Source of the DNA: Burkholderiales bacterium
Lineage (GTDB): Bacteria; Pseudomonadota; Gammaproteobacteria; Burkholderiales; Burkholderiaceae_C
DNA length: 64,000 nt
Direction of reading: 5' to 3'
Assembly (NCBI GenBank): GCA_016703325.1
Contig: JADJCH010000001.1
Coordinates: 186,001 to 250,000 of the forward strand
The notes under the pieces are model-generated. The model was not told where the DNA came from, searched no databases, and was given only the letters and a program-made list of their open reading frames with translations. Below are positions 41,334 to 50,420 of this stretch, piece by piece (the first letter of the stretch is position 1; every line of letters starts with the position of its first letter). The position numbers and the translations under genes were made by a program.

Positions 41334-43721
41334 ATGAACCGTTTCAATGTCCGCCAGGTTGCCGTGCTCGGCGCCGGCGTGATGGGCGCGCAGATCGCAG
41401 CCCACCTGGTCAACGTCAAGGTGCCGGTCGTGCTGTTCGACCTGCCGGCCAAGGAAGGCCCGAAGAGCGCGATTGCGCTGAAGGCCATCGACAACCTCAA
41501 GAAGCTCAAGCCCGCCCCGCTGGGCGTGGCCGACGACGCCGTGCGCATCCGCGCGGCGAACTACGAGGACGACCTGGCACTGCTGGGCCAGTGCGACCTG
41601 GTGATCGAGGCGATCGCCGAGCGCATGGACTGGAAGCTCGACCTGTACAGCAAGATCGCCCCGCACGTCGCGGCGCACGCCATCGTCGCGTCCAACACCT
41701 CCGGCCTGAGCATCAGCAAGCTGGCCGAGGCGCTGCCGGCGGCCATCCAGCCACGCTTCTGCGGCATCCACTTCTTCAACCCGCCGCGCTACATGCAGCT
41801 GGTGGAGCTGATCCCGACGCCGACCACCGAGGCCGGCTGTCTGGACCAGCTGGAAACCTTCGTCACCACCACCCTGGGCAAGGGTGTGGTGCGGGCCAAG
41901 GACACGCCCAACTTCATCGCCAACCGCGTGGGCATCGCCGGCATGCTGGCGACGATCCACGAGGCCCAGAAGTTCGGCCTGAGCTATGACGTGGTCGACG
42001 ACCTGACCGGCAAGAAGATGGGCCGCGCCAGCTCCGGCACCTTCCGCACCGCGGACGTGGTCGGCCTGGACACGATGGCGCACGTCATCAGGACGCTGCA
42101 GGACAATCTGGGGCCGGACAAGGCCAACGACCCCTTCTTCCCGTCCTACGCCACCCCGGCGGCGCTCACCCAGCTGATTGCCGCGGGCGCGCTGGGCCAG
42201 AAGGCCAAGGCGGGCTTCTACAAGAAGGTGGGCAAGGACATCCTGCGCTTCGACGCTGCCTCCGGCGACTACGTGCCGGGCGGCAAGAAGGCCGACCCCA
42301 TCGTCGATCGCATCCTGAAGAAGCCGGCCGCCGAGCGGCTGAAGCTGCTGCGCGAGTCGAGCAACCCGCAGGCGCAATTCCTCTGGGCCATCCTGCGCGA
42401 CAGCTTCCACTACGTCGCGGTGCACCTGGCCGATATCGCCGACTCGGCCCGCGAGGTGGACTTCGCGATGCGCTGGGGCTTCGGCATGAAGCAGGGCCCC
42501 TTCGAGCTCTGGCAGGAAGCTGGCTGGCAGCAGGTCGCCGGCTGGGTGAAGGAAGACATCGAGGCCGGCAAGGCCCTGTGCGCGGCGCGGCTGCCGGACT
42601 GGGTCTTTGACGGTCGCACGGGAGTGCACACGCCCGAGGGCTCCTGGTCGCCGGCACAGGGCAGCTACCTGCCGCGCTCGGCACTGCCGGTCTACGCGCG
42701 CCAGTACTTCCCGGAAACGGTGGCCGGCGCCGGCGGAGTGGACGCGCTGAAGTCCGGCACCGAGCTGTTCAGGAACGACGAGGTGCGTCTGTGGACGCGC
42801 GACGGCGAGGTGCTGATCGCCAGCATCACCAGCAAGATGCACCTGATCGGCACCGGCGTGATCGAGGGCCTGGCCAAGGCCGTCGAGCTGGCCGAGGCGG
42901 GCTATCAAGGTGTGGTGATCTGGTCGCCTGACGACGTGTTCTCTGCCGGTGCCAACCTGGAGTCGCTGCTGCCGGTGTTCATGAAGTCCGGCGCCAAGGG
43001 CATCGCGCCCATCGTCAAGGAGCTGCAGGACACCATGCTGCGCCTGCGCTACGCCAACGTGCCGGTGGTGGCCGCGGTGCGCGGCCTGGCGCTGGGCGGC
43101 GGCTGCGAGATCGCGCTGGCCTGTGACCGCCGCGTCGCGCACATGGAAAGCTACGTCGGCCTGGTCGAAGTCGGCGTGGGCCTGCTGCCGGCCGGTGGTG
43201 GCCTGACGTACATCGCCCGCCGCGCCGCGGAGCGTGCCCCCGCGGGCGCCGACCTGCTGCCCTTCCTGAAGGACAGCTTCCAGGCCGCCGCGATGGCCAC
43301 GGTGGGCACCAGCGCGCTGGAGTCGCGCAAGCTGGGCTACCTGCAGGATGGCGACGTCGTCGTCGCCCACAAGGACGAGCTGCTGCACGTGGCCATCGGC
43401 CAGGTGAAGGCGATGGTCGATGCCGGCTACCGCCCGCCGCCCCGGGCTCAGGTTCCCGTGGCCGGCCGCAATGCCATCGCCACCATCAAGGCCTCGCTGG
43501 TTGGCATGCGCGACGGCGGCTTCATCACCCAGCACGACTTCCACATCGCCAGCCTGATCGCCGACGTGGTCTGCGGTGGCCAGCTGGACGCCGGCACCGT
43601 GGTGACCGAGGAGTACCTGATGGCCCTGGAGCGTAAACACTTCTGCGCGCTGCTGGAGCACCCGAAGAGCCAGGAGCGGGCCATGGGCCTCCTCCAAAGC
43701 GGCAAGCCTGTGCGCAACTGA
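41334..43721 (+). CDS. 3-hydroxyacyl-CoA dehydrogenase / enoyl-CoA hydratase (FadN-type)
   Basis: Bifunctional beta-oxidation enzyme of 795 aa. The dehydrogenase comes first: Rossmann motif VAVLGAGVMGAQIAAHL (residues 8-24), VIEAIAERMDWK, NTSGLSISKLA, HFFNPPRYMQLVE and the NFIANRVG block. The hydratase/isomerase domain is at the C-terminus (about 490-720) with GLALGGGCEIALACD and GLVEVGVGLLPAGGG, which contain both catalytic Glu residues. This order is the reverse of E. coli FadB and equals FadN of Bacillus. ATG 41334 follows AAGGAAAT. It is followed by the thiolase 16 bases later, so the two act together on each cycle. Confidence 0.94.
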   Translation: MNRFNVRQVAVLGAGVMGAQIAAHLVNVKVPVVLFDLPAKEGPKSAIALKAIDNLKKLKPAPLGVADDAVRIRAANYEDDLALLGQCDLVIEAIAERMDWKLDLYSKIAPHVAAHAIVASNTSGLSISKLAEALPAAIQPRFCGIHFFNPPRYMQLVELIPTPTTEAGCLDQLETFVTTTLGKGVVRAKDTPNFIANRVGIAGMLATIHEAQKFGLSYDVVDDLTGKKMGRASSGTFRTADVVGLDTMAHVIRTLQDNLGPDKANDPFFPSYATPAALTQLIAAGALGQKAKAGFYKKVGKDILRFDAASGDYVPGGKKADPIVDRILKKPAAERLKLLRESSNPQAQFLWAILRDSFHYVAVHLADIADSAREVDFAMRWGFGMKQGPFELWQEAGWQQVAGWVKEDIEAGKALCAARLPDWVFDGRTGVHTPEGSWSPAQGSYLPRSALPVYARQYFPETVAGAGGVDALKSGTELFRNDEVRLWTRDGEVLIASITSKMHLIGTGVIEGLAKAVELAEAGYQGVVIWSPDDVFSAGANLESLLPVFMKSGAKGIAPIVKELQDTMLRLRYANVPVVAAVRGLALGGGCEIALACDRRVAHMESYVGLVEVGVGLLPAGGGLTYIARRAAERAPAGADLLPFLKDSFQAAAMATVGTSALESRKLGYLQDGDVVVAHKDELLHVAIGQVKAMVDAGYRPPPRAQVPVAGRNAIATIKASLVGMRDGGFITQHDFHIASLIADVVCGGQLDAGTVVTEEYLMALERKHFCALLEHPKSQERAMGLLQSGKPVRN

Positions 43722-43737
43722 ACGGAGCGACGAGACC

Positions 43738-44964
43738 ATGAAACAAGTTCAAGACGCCTACATCGTCGCCGCCAGCCGCACCCCGATCGGCAAGTCCGGT
43801 CGCGGCTGTTTCCGCAACACCCGCGCGGACGACCTGCTGATCACCGCGCTGCGTTCGGCGCTGGCGCAGGTGCCGACGCTGGACCCGGCGGCGATCGAGG
43901 ACGCCGTGATCGGCTGCTCCTTCCCCGAGGGCGAGCAGGGCATGAACATGGCCCGCATCGCAGTCGCCCTGGCCGGCCTGCCCAACAGCGTGGGCGGTGT
44001 GACGGTGAACCGCTTCTGCGCCTCGGGCCTGACGGCCATCCAGATGGCGGCCGACCGCATCCGCGTCGGCGAGGCCGACGTGATGATCGCCGGCGGTGCC
44101 GAGTCGATGAGCCTGGTGCCGATGGGCGGCAACAAGCCCTCGTTCAACCCCGCGGTGTTCGCCCGGGACGAGAACGTCGGCATCGCCTACGGCATGGGCA
44201 TGACCGCCGAGAAGGTGGCACAGCAGTGGAAGGTCAGCCGCGAGGACCAGGACGCCTTCGCGCTGGCCTCGCACCAGAAGGCGATTGCCGCGCAGCTGGC
44301 CGGCGAGTTCGCCGACGAGATCTGCCCGGTGGACGTGATCGAGCGCTTTCCGAACCTCGCCACCGGCGAGATCACGCTGAAGACGCGCACGGTGAACCTG
44401 GACGAAGGCCCGCGCCCGGACACCTCGCTGGAGGGTCTGGCCAAGCTGAAGACGGTGTTCGCCGCGCCGAAGGACCCGACCGGCAAGGCCACCGGCCTGG
44501 GCAGCGTGACGGCCGGCAACAGCTCGCAGACCAGCGACGGCGCGGGCGCGCTGATCCTGGCCAGCGAGGCAGCGATCAAGCGTTACGACCTGAAGCCGCT
44601 GGCGCGCTTCGTCAGCTTCGCCAGCCGTGGCGTGCCGCCGGAGATCATGGGCATCGGCCCGATCGCCGCCATCCCGGCCGCCCTGGGCTACGCCGGCCTG
44701 AAGGCCGAGGACCTGGGCTGGATCGAGCTGAACGAGGCCTTCGCGGCCCAGGCGCTGGCGGTGATCCGCGACCTCGGGCTGAACCCGGGCGTCGTCAACC
44801 CGATGGGCGGCGCGATTGCACTCGGTCACCCGCTGGGCGCCACCGGTGCGATCCGCGCGGCCACCACCGTGCATGCGTTGCGCCGTCGCAACCTGAAGTA
44901 CGGCATGGTGACCATGTGTGTGGGCACCGGTCAGGGGGCTGCGGGGATCTTCGAGCGGGTCTGA
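43738..44964 (+). CDS. acetyl-CoA C-acyltransferase (thiolase)
   Basis: Last step of beta-oxidation: thiolytic release of acetyl-CoA. The 408 aa protein carries the acyl-accepting Cys94 in NRFCASGLTAIQMAA, the SDGAGALILAS block, His in LNEAFAAQA and GGAIALGHPLGATGA, and the second Cys in MCVGTGQGAAGIFER. It starts at ATG 43738, 16 bases after the bifunctional enzyme, and ends the operon at a terminator (44997). The pairing supports degradative (FadA/FadI-like) rather than biosynthetic function. Confidence 0.95.
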   Translation: MKQVQDAYIVAASRTPIGKSGRGCFRNTRADDLLITALRSALAQVPTLDPAAIEDAVIGCSFPEGEQGMNMARIAVALAGLPNSVGGVTVNRFCASGLTAIQMAADRIRVGEADVMIAGGAESMSLVPMGGNKPSFNPAVFARDENVGIAYGMGMTAEKVAQQWKVSREDQDAFALASHQKAIAAQLAGEFADEICPVDVIERFPNLATGEITLKTRTVNLDEGPRPDTSLEGLAKLKTVFAAPKDPTGKATGLGSVTAGNSSQTSDGAGALILASEAAIKRYDLKPLARFVSFASRGVPPEIMGIGPIAAIPAALGYAGLKAEDLGWIELNEAFAAQALAVIRDLGLNPGVVNPMGGAIALGHPLGATGAIRAATTVHALRRRNLKYGMVTMCVGTGQGAAGIFERV

Positions 44965-44996
44965 CCCCGGTTTCTCCCGCCTGACTCTGATAAAAC

Positions 44997-45028
44997 AGCC
45001 GCCGCACCTGCCGGGTGTCGGCGGCTTT
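44997..45028 (+). terminator. rho-independent terminator of the beta-oxidation operon
   Basis: An 8-bp stem AGCCGCCG (44997-45004) / CGGCGGCT (45019-45026), with a small inner stem ACC/GGT, is preceded by AAAAC and followed by TTC GCTTT. It lies 32 bases after the thiolase stop, so the next gene needs its own promoter. Confidence 0.8.
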
Positions 45029-45137
45029 CGCTTTGTCTGCCGGTATTGCCGAGTTTGCCGGCTTGGTTGCCCCCGACGCACGGACTCGCAGCCGTCACGG
45101 GGATTTCTTACGATTCGTTACGCGCCCAGGAGCCCTC

Positions 45138-45902
45138 ATGTCCATCAAGACCGCGACCTACCAGGGGGTGACCACCCTCGAAATTGCCCGGCCGGAGAAG
45201 AAGAACGCCCTCACCGCGGCGATGTACCAGGCCATGGCCGACGCGCTGCGAGCGGCGCAGGCCGACCCCGAGGTGCGCTCGGTGCTGATCACCGGCCAGC
45301 CCGGCATCTACACCGCCGGCAACGACCTGGAGGACTTTCTGCAACGCCCGCCACAGGGGCTGGATTCGCCGGTGTTCCAGTTCATGCAGGCGCTCATCGA
45401 ATGCGACAAACCGGTGATCGCGGCCGTCACCGGCGCCGCGATCGGCATCGGCACGACGATGCTGTTCCACTGCGACTTCGTCTACGTCAGCGACGAGGCC
45501 CGCCTGGCCATGCCCTTCGTGGCCTTGGGCCTGGTGCCGGAGTTCGGCTCCAGCGTGCTGGTGGCCGAGCGCATGGGCCATGTCCGTGCGGCCGAGAAGC
45601 TGCTGCTCGGTGACCCCTTCACCGGGGCGGAGGCGGTCGAGTGTGGCCTGGCCAATGCCGTGATGCCGTCTGCAGAGGTGGTGCGCCATGCCCGTCGGGT
45701 GGCCGAGCGGTTCAATGCCCTCGCACCTTCCGCCGTGCGCGAGAGCAAGCGCCTGATGCGTGCGGCCGACCGGGAGCGCCTCCAGGCCGTCATCGCCGCA
45801 GAAGGTGAGTGTTTTGCCGCTCGCCTGCGCAGCGAAGAGGCCCGCGAAGCCATGCAAGCCTTCTTCGAGAAGCGCCCGCCGGATTTCACCCGCTTCCGCT
45901 GA
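45138..45902 (+). CDS. enoyl-CoA hydratase/isomerase family protein, isomerase-like
   Basis: Crotonase-fold protein of 254 aa. CoA/oxyanion blocks are VTTLEIARPEKKNALTAAMY, YTAGNDLEDF and KPVIAAVTGAAIGIGTTML. At the places of the two hydratase glutamates it has Thr (GIGTTML) and Phe (AMPFVALG); instead a Glu occurs in GLVPEFGSSV, the position used by peroxisomal-type delta3,delta2-enoyl-CoA isomerases (Eci2). So it more likely shifts double bases of unsaturated fatty acids into the trans-2 position than hydrates enoyl-CoA. It has its own transcription start after the operon terminator. ATG 45138 follows AGGAG. Confidence 0.88.
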   Translation: MSIKTATYQGVTTLEIARPEKKNALTAAMYQAMADALRAAQADPEVRSVLITGQPGIYTAGNDLEDFLQRPPQGLDSPVFQFMQALIECDKPVIAAVTGAAIGIGTTMLFHCDFVYVSDEARLAMPFVALGLVPEFGSSVLVAERMGHVRAAEKLLLGDPFTGAEAVECGLANAVMPSAEVVRHARRVAERFNALAPSAVRESKRLMRAADRERLQAVIAAEGECFAARLRSEEAREAMQAFFEKRPPDFTRFR

Positions 45903-45946
45903 AACCGGCCCGAGCCGGGTGACGCGGAACCTCCCACTTCAGAGCC

Positions 45947-46858
45947 ATGCCTTTGACCGCCCTGCGTTCCTCGTGTGCTGCACCTCAGCCCGGTCCGATG
46001 ACCTTCGGTCTCGCACGTGTCTGCCTCTCACCGCTGCTGGCAGCTCAGGGGGTGATGCTGCGGCGGCGCACACCGCGCCTGCCCGAGGCCACCGGTCTGC
46101 GCCACGGCGTGGCCGGCAGCGGGCCGATCCGGCTGCGTCTGCTGGTGGTGGGGGACTCGTCGGCTGCCGGCGTGGGCGCGCGTTCTCAGGATGAGGCGCT
46201 GGCCCCGCAGCTGGCCGGCTTCCTCGCGGCACACCTCAGTGATGCCCATGAACGCAAGGGCCGGGGCCCGGCCGCGGTGTCCTGGCAACTGGTGGCGAGT
46301 GCCGGGGTCACCGCCAGGCAGACCTTGGCCATGCTGGCGGCCACCCGCCTGTACCCGGCCGATGTCCTGGTGACGGTGCTGGGGGTGAATGATGTGATCG
46401 AAGGGACGTCGCCTGTTCAGTGGCTGCACGACCTGGATGCCCTGCGCGGGCACGCCCGGCATCGGGCCAAGGTACGGCACACGGTGCACTGCGCACCGCC
46501 GCGCATGGACTTGATGCCGCTGTTCCCGCAGCCGATGCGCTGGGTGCTGGGCGCCGGGGCTGCTCGGCTGGATCGTGCCCTGCGCAGGCACCTGCGGCAG
46601 TCGCACCGTCGCACCCGCTTCGTTCTGCCCTTCGATCCGTCTCAGGAGGATCCGCGCGACTGGTTGGCGGCCGACGGTTTCCATCCGAACCCGGTTTTGT
46701 ACCGCCGCTGGGCGTCAGAGCTGGCCGACCACATCGATCTGGATCTGTCTCAGACCAGCCTCAGCCATGCAACGATGCCGAGCAGCTTCCTGGCCAGCGG
46801 TTTTTCGAGCGAGTTCAGCGGCCTGGAGCCGCGTCAGCGCACCGCCAGCGGCCGCTGA
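45947..46858 (+). CDS. SGNH/GDSL-type hydrolase
   Basis: Esterase/lipase-like protein of 303 aa. Block I is VVGDSSAAGVGARS with nucleophile Ser71; the oxyanion Gly lies in SAGVTARQ, block III GVNDVIEGTS holds the Asn, and block V DGFHPNPVLY the Asp/His pair, so the SGNH set is complete. The N-terminus is weakly hydrophobic (TFGLARVCLSPLLAAQGVML), possibly a membrane-associated segment. The start is ATG 45947, with ATG 45998 as alternative. It follows the crotonase gene by 44 bases, so it may be cotranscribed. Substrate unknown; lipid esters are plausible in this context. Confidence 0.85.
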   Translation: MPLTALRSSCAAPQPGPMTFGLARVCLSPLLAAQGVMLRRRTPRLPEATGLRHGVAGSGPIRLRLLVVGDSSAAGVGARSQDEALAPQLAGFLAAHLSDAHERKGRGPAAVSWQLVASAGVTARQTLAMLAATRLYPADVLVTVLGVNDVIEGTSPVQWLHDLDALRGHARHRAKVRHTVHCAPPRMDLMPLFPQPMRWVLGAGAARLDRALRRHLRQSHRRTRFVLPFDPSQEDPRDWLAADGFHPNPVLYRRWASELADHIDLDLSQTSLSHATMPSSFLASGFSSEFSGLEPRQRTASGR

Positions 46859-46879
46859 AACGGTCCGCAGGCCTGGCCT

Positions 46880-47317
46880 TCAGCCTTTGGGGATCGTGCG
46901 CGGACGGCCTTCGAGGTCGATGGCCACATAGGTCAGGTTCGCCTCGGTGACCTTGACGATGTGCGGTGCGGCCGGGTTGCGCTCTGCATAGACTTCCACA
47001 TGCACCGTCACCGAGGTGTTGCCCACCCGCGTGACCGTGGCATAGAAGCTGAGCAGATCACCCACCGAGACCGGTTGCTTGAAAATGAACTGGTTGACCG
47101 CCACCGTCGCGATGCGGCCGCGCGCCACCCGGGCGCCGGCTACTGCGCCGGCGATGTCGACCTGGGCCATGATCCAGCCCCCGAAGATGTCGCCGTTGGC
47201 ATTGGAGTCCGCCGGCATCGGCATCACCCGCAGCACCAGCTCACGCTGCCAGTCCTGGTTGCCGCTGCCCACCAGAGAGGGCAGCGGGGAGGATGGATCC
47301 GGGGTTGATGTCGTCAT
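46880..47317 (-). CDS. acyl-CoA thioesterase (YciA-type hotdog)
   Basis: Single hotdog-fold protein (145 aa) hydrolysing acyl-CoA. The motif NANGDIFGGWIMAQVDIAGAVAG, with active-site Asn/Asp, is typical of YciA/acyl-CoA thioester hydrolases, followed by RIATVAVNQFIFKQPVSVGDLLSFYATVTRVGNTSV and the C-terminal strand VTEANLTYVAIDLEGRPR. ATG 47317 (MTTSTPD) is preferred; the frame continues upstream into the ABC gene region. It is convergent with the SGNH hydrolase gene (21 bases between) and divergent from the ABC exporter, with only 48 bases between starts. Confidence 0.9.
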   Translation of the reverse strand: MTTSTPDPSSPLPSLVGSGNQDWQRELVLRVMPMPADSNANGDIFGGWIMAQVDIAGAVAGARVARGRIATVAVNQFIFKQPVSVGDLLSFYATVTRVGNTSVTVHVEVYAERNPAAPHIVKVTEANLTYVAIDLEGRPRTIPKG

Positions 47318-47365
47318 GGCGTCGGGTCGGCAGCTGAAACTCGAACCATTCTCAACCATTCCCCC

Positions 47366-49216
47366 ATGCGCCGCGCTGCCACCCACGATCTCCCCCCTTC
47401 AGCTGCCTTGGTTGGCCCGCGCAGCGACTGGCTCACGCTGAAGCGTCTGGGCCCCTACTTCTGGCGCTACCGCTGGCGCATGGTGGCGGCGTTGGTGTTC
47501 CTGGTCGGGGCCAAGGTGGCCAACGTCAGTGTGCCGGTGCTGCTCAAGACGCTGGTGGACGAGCTGGCCATCGCGCCGGGTGACCCACGTGCGCTGCTGG
47601 TGGTGCCGCTCGGGCTGCTGCTGGCCTATGCGGGGCTGCGTTTCTCCACCACCCTGTTCACCGAATTGCGCGAGCTGGTGTTTGCCCGCGCCACCCACGG
47701 GGCGGCCAAGCAGATCGCGCTGGAGACGTTTCAGCACCTGCATGCGCTGAGCCTGCGCTTCCATCTCGAGCGCCAGACCGGCGGCATGACCCGTGACATC
47801 GAACGGGGCACCCGGGCGCTGCAGTCGCTGGTGAGCTACTCGCTGTTCACGATCTTCCCGACGCTGGTCGAGCTGGCCCTGGTGCTGGCGCTGCTGGGCG
47901 GCAAGTTCGACTTCTGGTTCGTCGGCATCACGCTGGCGGCACTGGTGGCCTACGGGGGCTTCACGATCGCGGTCACCGAATGGCGCACTCAGTTCCGCCG
48001 CGAGATGAACGAGCTGGACTCCAAGGCCCACACCCGGGCCGTGGATGCCTTGCTGAACTACGAGACGGTCAAGTACTTCAACAACGAGGCCTTCGAGGCC
48101 GGTCGGTACGACGAAGGGCTGGATGCCTACCGTCGCGCACAGATCAAGTCGCAGGGCACGTTGTCGCTGCTCAACGCCGGCCAGCAGGCCATCATCGCCC
48201 TGAGCCTGGTGGCCATGCTCTGGCGCGCCACCGACGGTGTGCTGGCGCAGCGCATGACGCTCGGCGACTTCGTGATGGTCAACGCGCTGATGATCCAGCT
48301 GTACATCCCGCTGAACTTCCTCGGGGTGCTGTACCGCGAGGTCAAGCAGAGCCTGACCGACCTGGACAAGATGTTCGGCCTGCTGTCGCGCGAGCGGGAG
48401 GTGGCCGATGCGCCCGGCGCCCGTCCACTGGAGGTGAGCGAGGCCGCGGTGCGCTTCGAGCAGGTCGACTTCGCCTACGACCCGACCGGCAAGAAGGCGC
48501 GGCAGATCCTCTTCGACGTGAGTTTCGACATTCCCGGCGGCAAGACGGTCGCGGTGGTGGGCCCGTCCGGCTCGGGCAAGAGCACGCTGGCGAGGCTGCT
48601 GTACCGCTTCTACGATGTGGGGGCCGGCAGCATCCGCATCGACGGGCAGGATCTGCGCGGTGTCACCCAGGACAGCCTGCGCCGCGCCATCGGCATCGTG
48701 CCGCAGGACACCGTGCTGTTCAACGACAGCATCGGCTACAACATCGCCTACGGTCGACCGGGTGCCAGCCGGGAGGAGATCGAAGCCGCGGCCCGGGCCG
48801 CCCACATCCACGACTTCATCGTCGCCCAGCCGCTGGGCTACGACACGGTGGTGGGGGAGCGGGGCCTGAAGCTCTCCGGTGGCGAGAAGCAGCGCGTGGC
48901 CATCGCGCGCACGCTGCTGAAGGACCCGCCGATCCTGATCTTCGACGAGGCCACCTCCGCGCTGGACTCCGCCAACGAGCGGGCCATCCAGGCAGAGCTT
49001 CAGAGCGCTGCTCAGGGCAAGACGGCCCTGGTGATCGCACACCGGCTGTCGACCGTGGTCGATGCGCACCAGATCATCGTGCTGCAGCATGGCCGCGTGG
49101 CCGAGCGCGGCACCCATGCGCAGTTGCTGGCGCAGGAGGGGGTGTACGCCCGCATGTGGCGTCTGCAGCAGAGCCGGCCCGCCGCAGCAGTGGCCATCGA
49201 GGCGGCCGCCGACTGA
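47366..49216 (+). CDS. ABC exporter, Atm1/HMT1 type
   Basis: Half-size ABC exporter (616 aa), six membrane helices (about 35-310) followed by an ATPase. The Atm1 family shows in the TMD block FHLERQTGGMTRDIERGTRALQSL and ALLNYETVKYFNNEAFEAGRYDEGL. ATPase motifs: Walker A GPSGSGKSTLA near 387, Q-loop IVPQDTVLFND, signature LSGGEKQRVAIAR, Walker B ILIFDEATSALD and the switch IAHRLSTV. Homologues export glutathione derivatives or metal-thiol compounds and protect against heavy metals. ATG 47366 gives a normal start. The neighbouring genes give no further clue. Confidence 0.93.
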   Translation: MRRAATHDLPPSAALVGPRSDWLTLKRLGPYFWRYRWRMVAALVFLVGAKVANVSVPVLLKTLVDELAIAPGDPRALLVVPLGLLLAYAGLRFSTTLFTELRELVFARATHGAAKQIALETFQHLHALSLRFHLERQTGGMTRDIERGTRALQSLVSYSLFTIFPTLVELALVLALLGGKFDFWFVGITLAALVAYGGFTIAVTEWRTQFRREMNELDSKAHTRAVDALLNYETVKYFNNEAFEAGRYDEGLDAYRRAQIKSQGTLSLLNAGQQAIIALSLVAMLWRATDGVLAQRMTLGDFVMVNALMIQLYIPLNFLGVLYREVKQSLTDLDKMFGLLSREREVADAPGARPLEVSEAAVRFEQVDFAYDPTGKKARQILFDVSFDIPGGKTVAVVGPSGSGKSTLARLLYRFYDVGAGSIRIDGQDLRGVTQDSLRRAIGIVPQDTVLFNDSIGYNIAYGRPGASREEIEAAARAAHIHDFIVAQPLGYDTVVGERGLKLSGGEKQRVAIARTLLKDPPILIFDEATSALDSANERAIQAELQSAAQGKTALVIAHRLSTVVDAHQIIVLQHGRVAERGTHAQLLAQEGVYARMWRLQQSRPAAAVAIEAAAD

Positions 49217-49298
49217 AGCGCGGCTTCGAGACTTGCGGGGCCGGTTCCTCGGGTGACCCCGCAGGGTCGTCCCACGTGCCGGTCGTTACACTCGCCGC

Positions 49299-50270
49299 GT
49301 GGAGACCAAATGGCTCGAAGACTTCGTCAGCCTGGCCGAGACGCGCAGCTTCTCGCGTTCGGCCCAGCTGCGGCATGTGACCCAGCCGGCGTTCTCTCGC
49401 CGCATCCAGGCGCTGGAGGCCTGGGCGGGCGTGGATCTGGTGGACCGGTCGTCGTATCCCACCCGCCTGACGCCTGCCGGGCAGACCCTGCTGCCGCAGG
49501 CGCTGGAGATCCTGGGCAGCCTGCAGGCAGCGCGCAACCTGATGCGCAGCCATCAGAACGCCGGGCAGGACGTCATCGAGTTCGCGGTGCCGCATTCGCT
49601 GGCCTTCACCTTCTTCCCGCACTGGGTGATGGAACTGCGCCAGCGCTTTGGCGCCTTCAAGAGCCGGCTGGTGGGGCTGAACGTGCACGACGCGGTGCTG
49701 CAGCTCACCGAAGGCAGCTGTGACCTGCTGCTGGCCTACCACCATCCCTCGCAGCCGCTGCAGCTCAACCCGGAGCGCTACGAGATGCTCAGCCTCGGTC
49801 ACGAGACCCTGGCGCCCTATGCCAAGGCGGATTCGGAGGGGGAGCCCCTGTTTCGCCTGCCGGGCCGTGCGCACGAGCGGGTGCCCTACCTGAGTTACGC
49901 CTCGGCCGCCTACCTGGGCCGGCTGGTGGACCTGCTGCTCAAGCAGTCCAGCGAGCCGCTGTACCTGGAGCCGATCTACGAGACCGACATGGCCGAAGGC
50001 TTGAAGGCCATGGCGCTGGAGGGCCACGGTCTGGCCTTTCTGCCGGCCAGCTCGGTCAAGAAGGAGTTGCGCGCCCGCCGTCTGGTGCCGGCGGCACCTC
50101 GCCAGGCCGGCGCGCCGGCCTTCGAGGTCACCATCGAGGTGCGCCTGTACCGCGAGCGCCCCGAACAGGCGCGACAGCAGCCCAAGTCGGTGGCGCAGGC
50201 ACTGTGGGGATTCCTCAGTCAGCAGCGCCTGGCGGGCGCCGCGGCGCCTGCCCCTTTGCCCACCGCATGA
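49299..50270 (+). CDS. LysR family transcriptional regulator
   Basis: LysR-type regulator of 323 aa. The winged HTH is at residues 1-60 (WLEDFVSLAETRSFSRSAQL, then HVTQPAFSRRIQALEAWAG), followed by the linker helix and a periplasmic-binding-protein-like effector domain (about 90-300). It starts with GTG 49299. It points in the same direction as gltIJKL, 150 bases upstream of gltI, so it may regulate glutamate/aspartate uptake, although LysR regulators more often lie divergent from their targets. The C-terminus is Ala/Pro-rich. Confidence 0.9.
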   Translation: METKWLEDFVSLAETRSFSRSAQLRHVTQPAFSRRIQALEAWAGVDLVDRSSYPTRLTPAGQTLLPQALEILGSLQAARNLMRSHQNAGQDVIEFAVPHSLAFTFFPHWVMELRQRFGAFKSRLVGLNVHDAVLQLTEGSCDLLLAYHHPSQPLQLNPERYEMLSLGHETLAPYAKADSEGEPLFRLPGRAHERVPYLSYASAAYLGRLVDLLLKQSSEPLYLEPIYETDMAEGLKAMALEGHGLAFLPASSVKKELRARRLVPAAPRQAGAPAFEVTIEVRLYRERPEQARQQPKSVAQALWGFLSQQRLAGAAAPAPLPTA

Positions 50271-50362
50271 GCCAACAGAAGCGATGGCCCATGCGCCGTT
50301 CGCCGCTGCGACGCCACGCAGCCGGATCAGATGCCACAACGGTGCATGGCGTGAAGCTTGCC

Positions 50363-50368
50363 TAGAAT
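50363..50368 (+). promoter_or_regulatory. probable -10 box of gltI
   Basis: TAGAAT, in the context CCTAGAATCT, is one base off TATAAT and lies 52 bases before the gltI ATG. The same CTAGAAT form occurs before maeB. No strong -35 is seen. Confidence 0.5.
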
Positions 50369-50420
50369 CTTTGATCACCCCTCCCGACGTAGATCACGTC
50401 AACCTGACCCCGGAGCTCTC

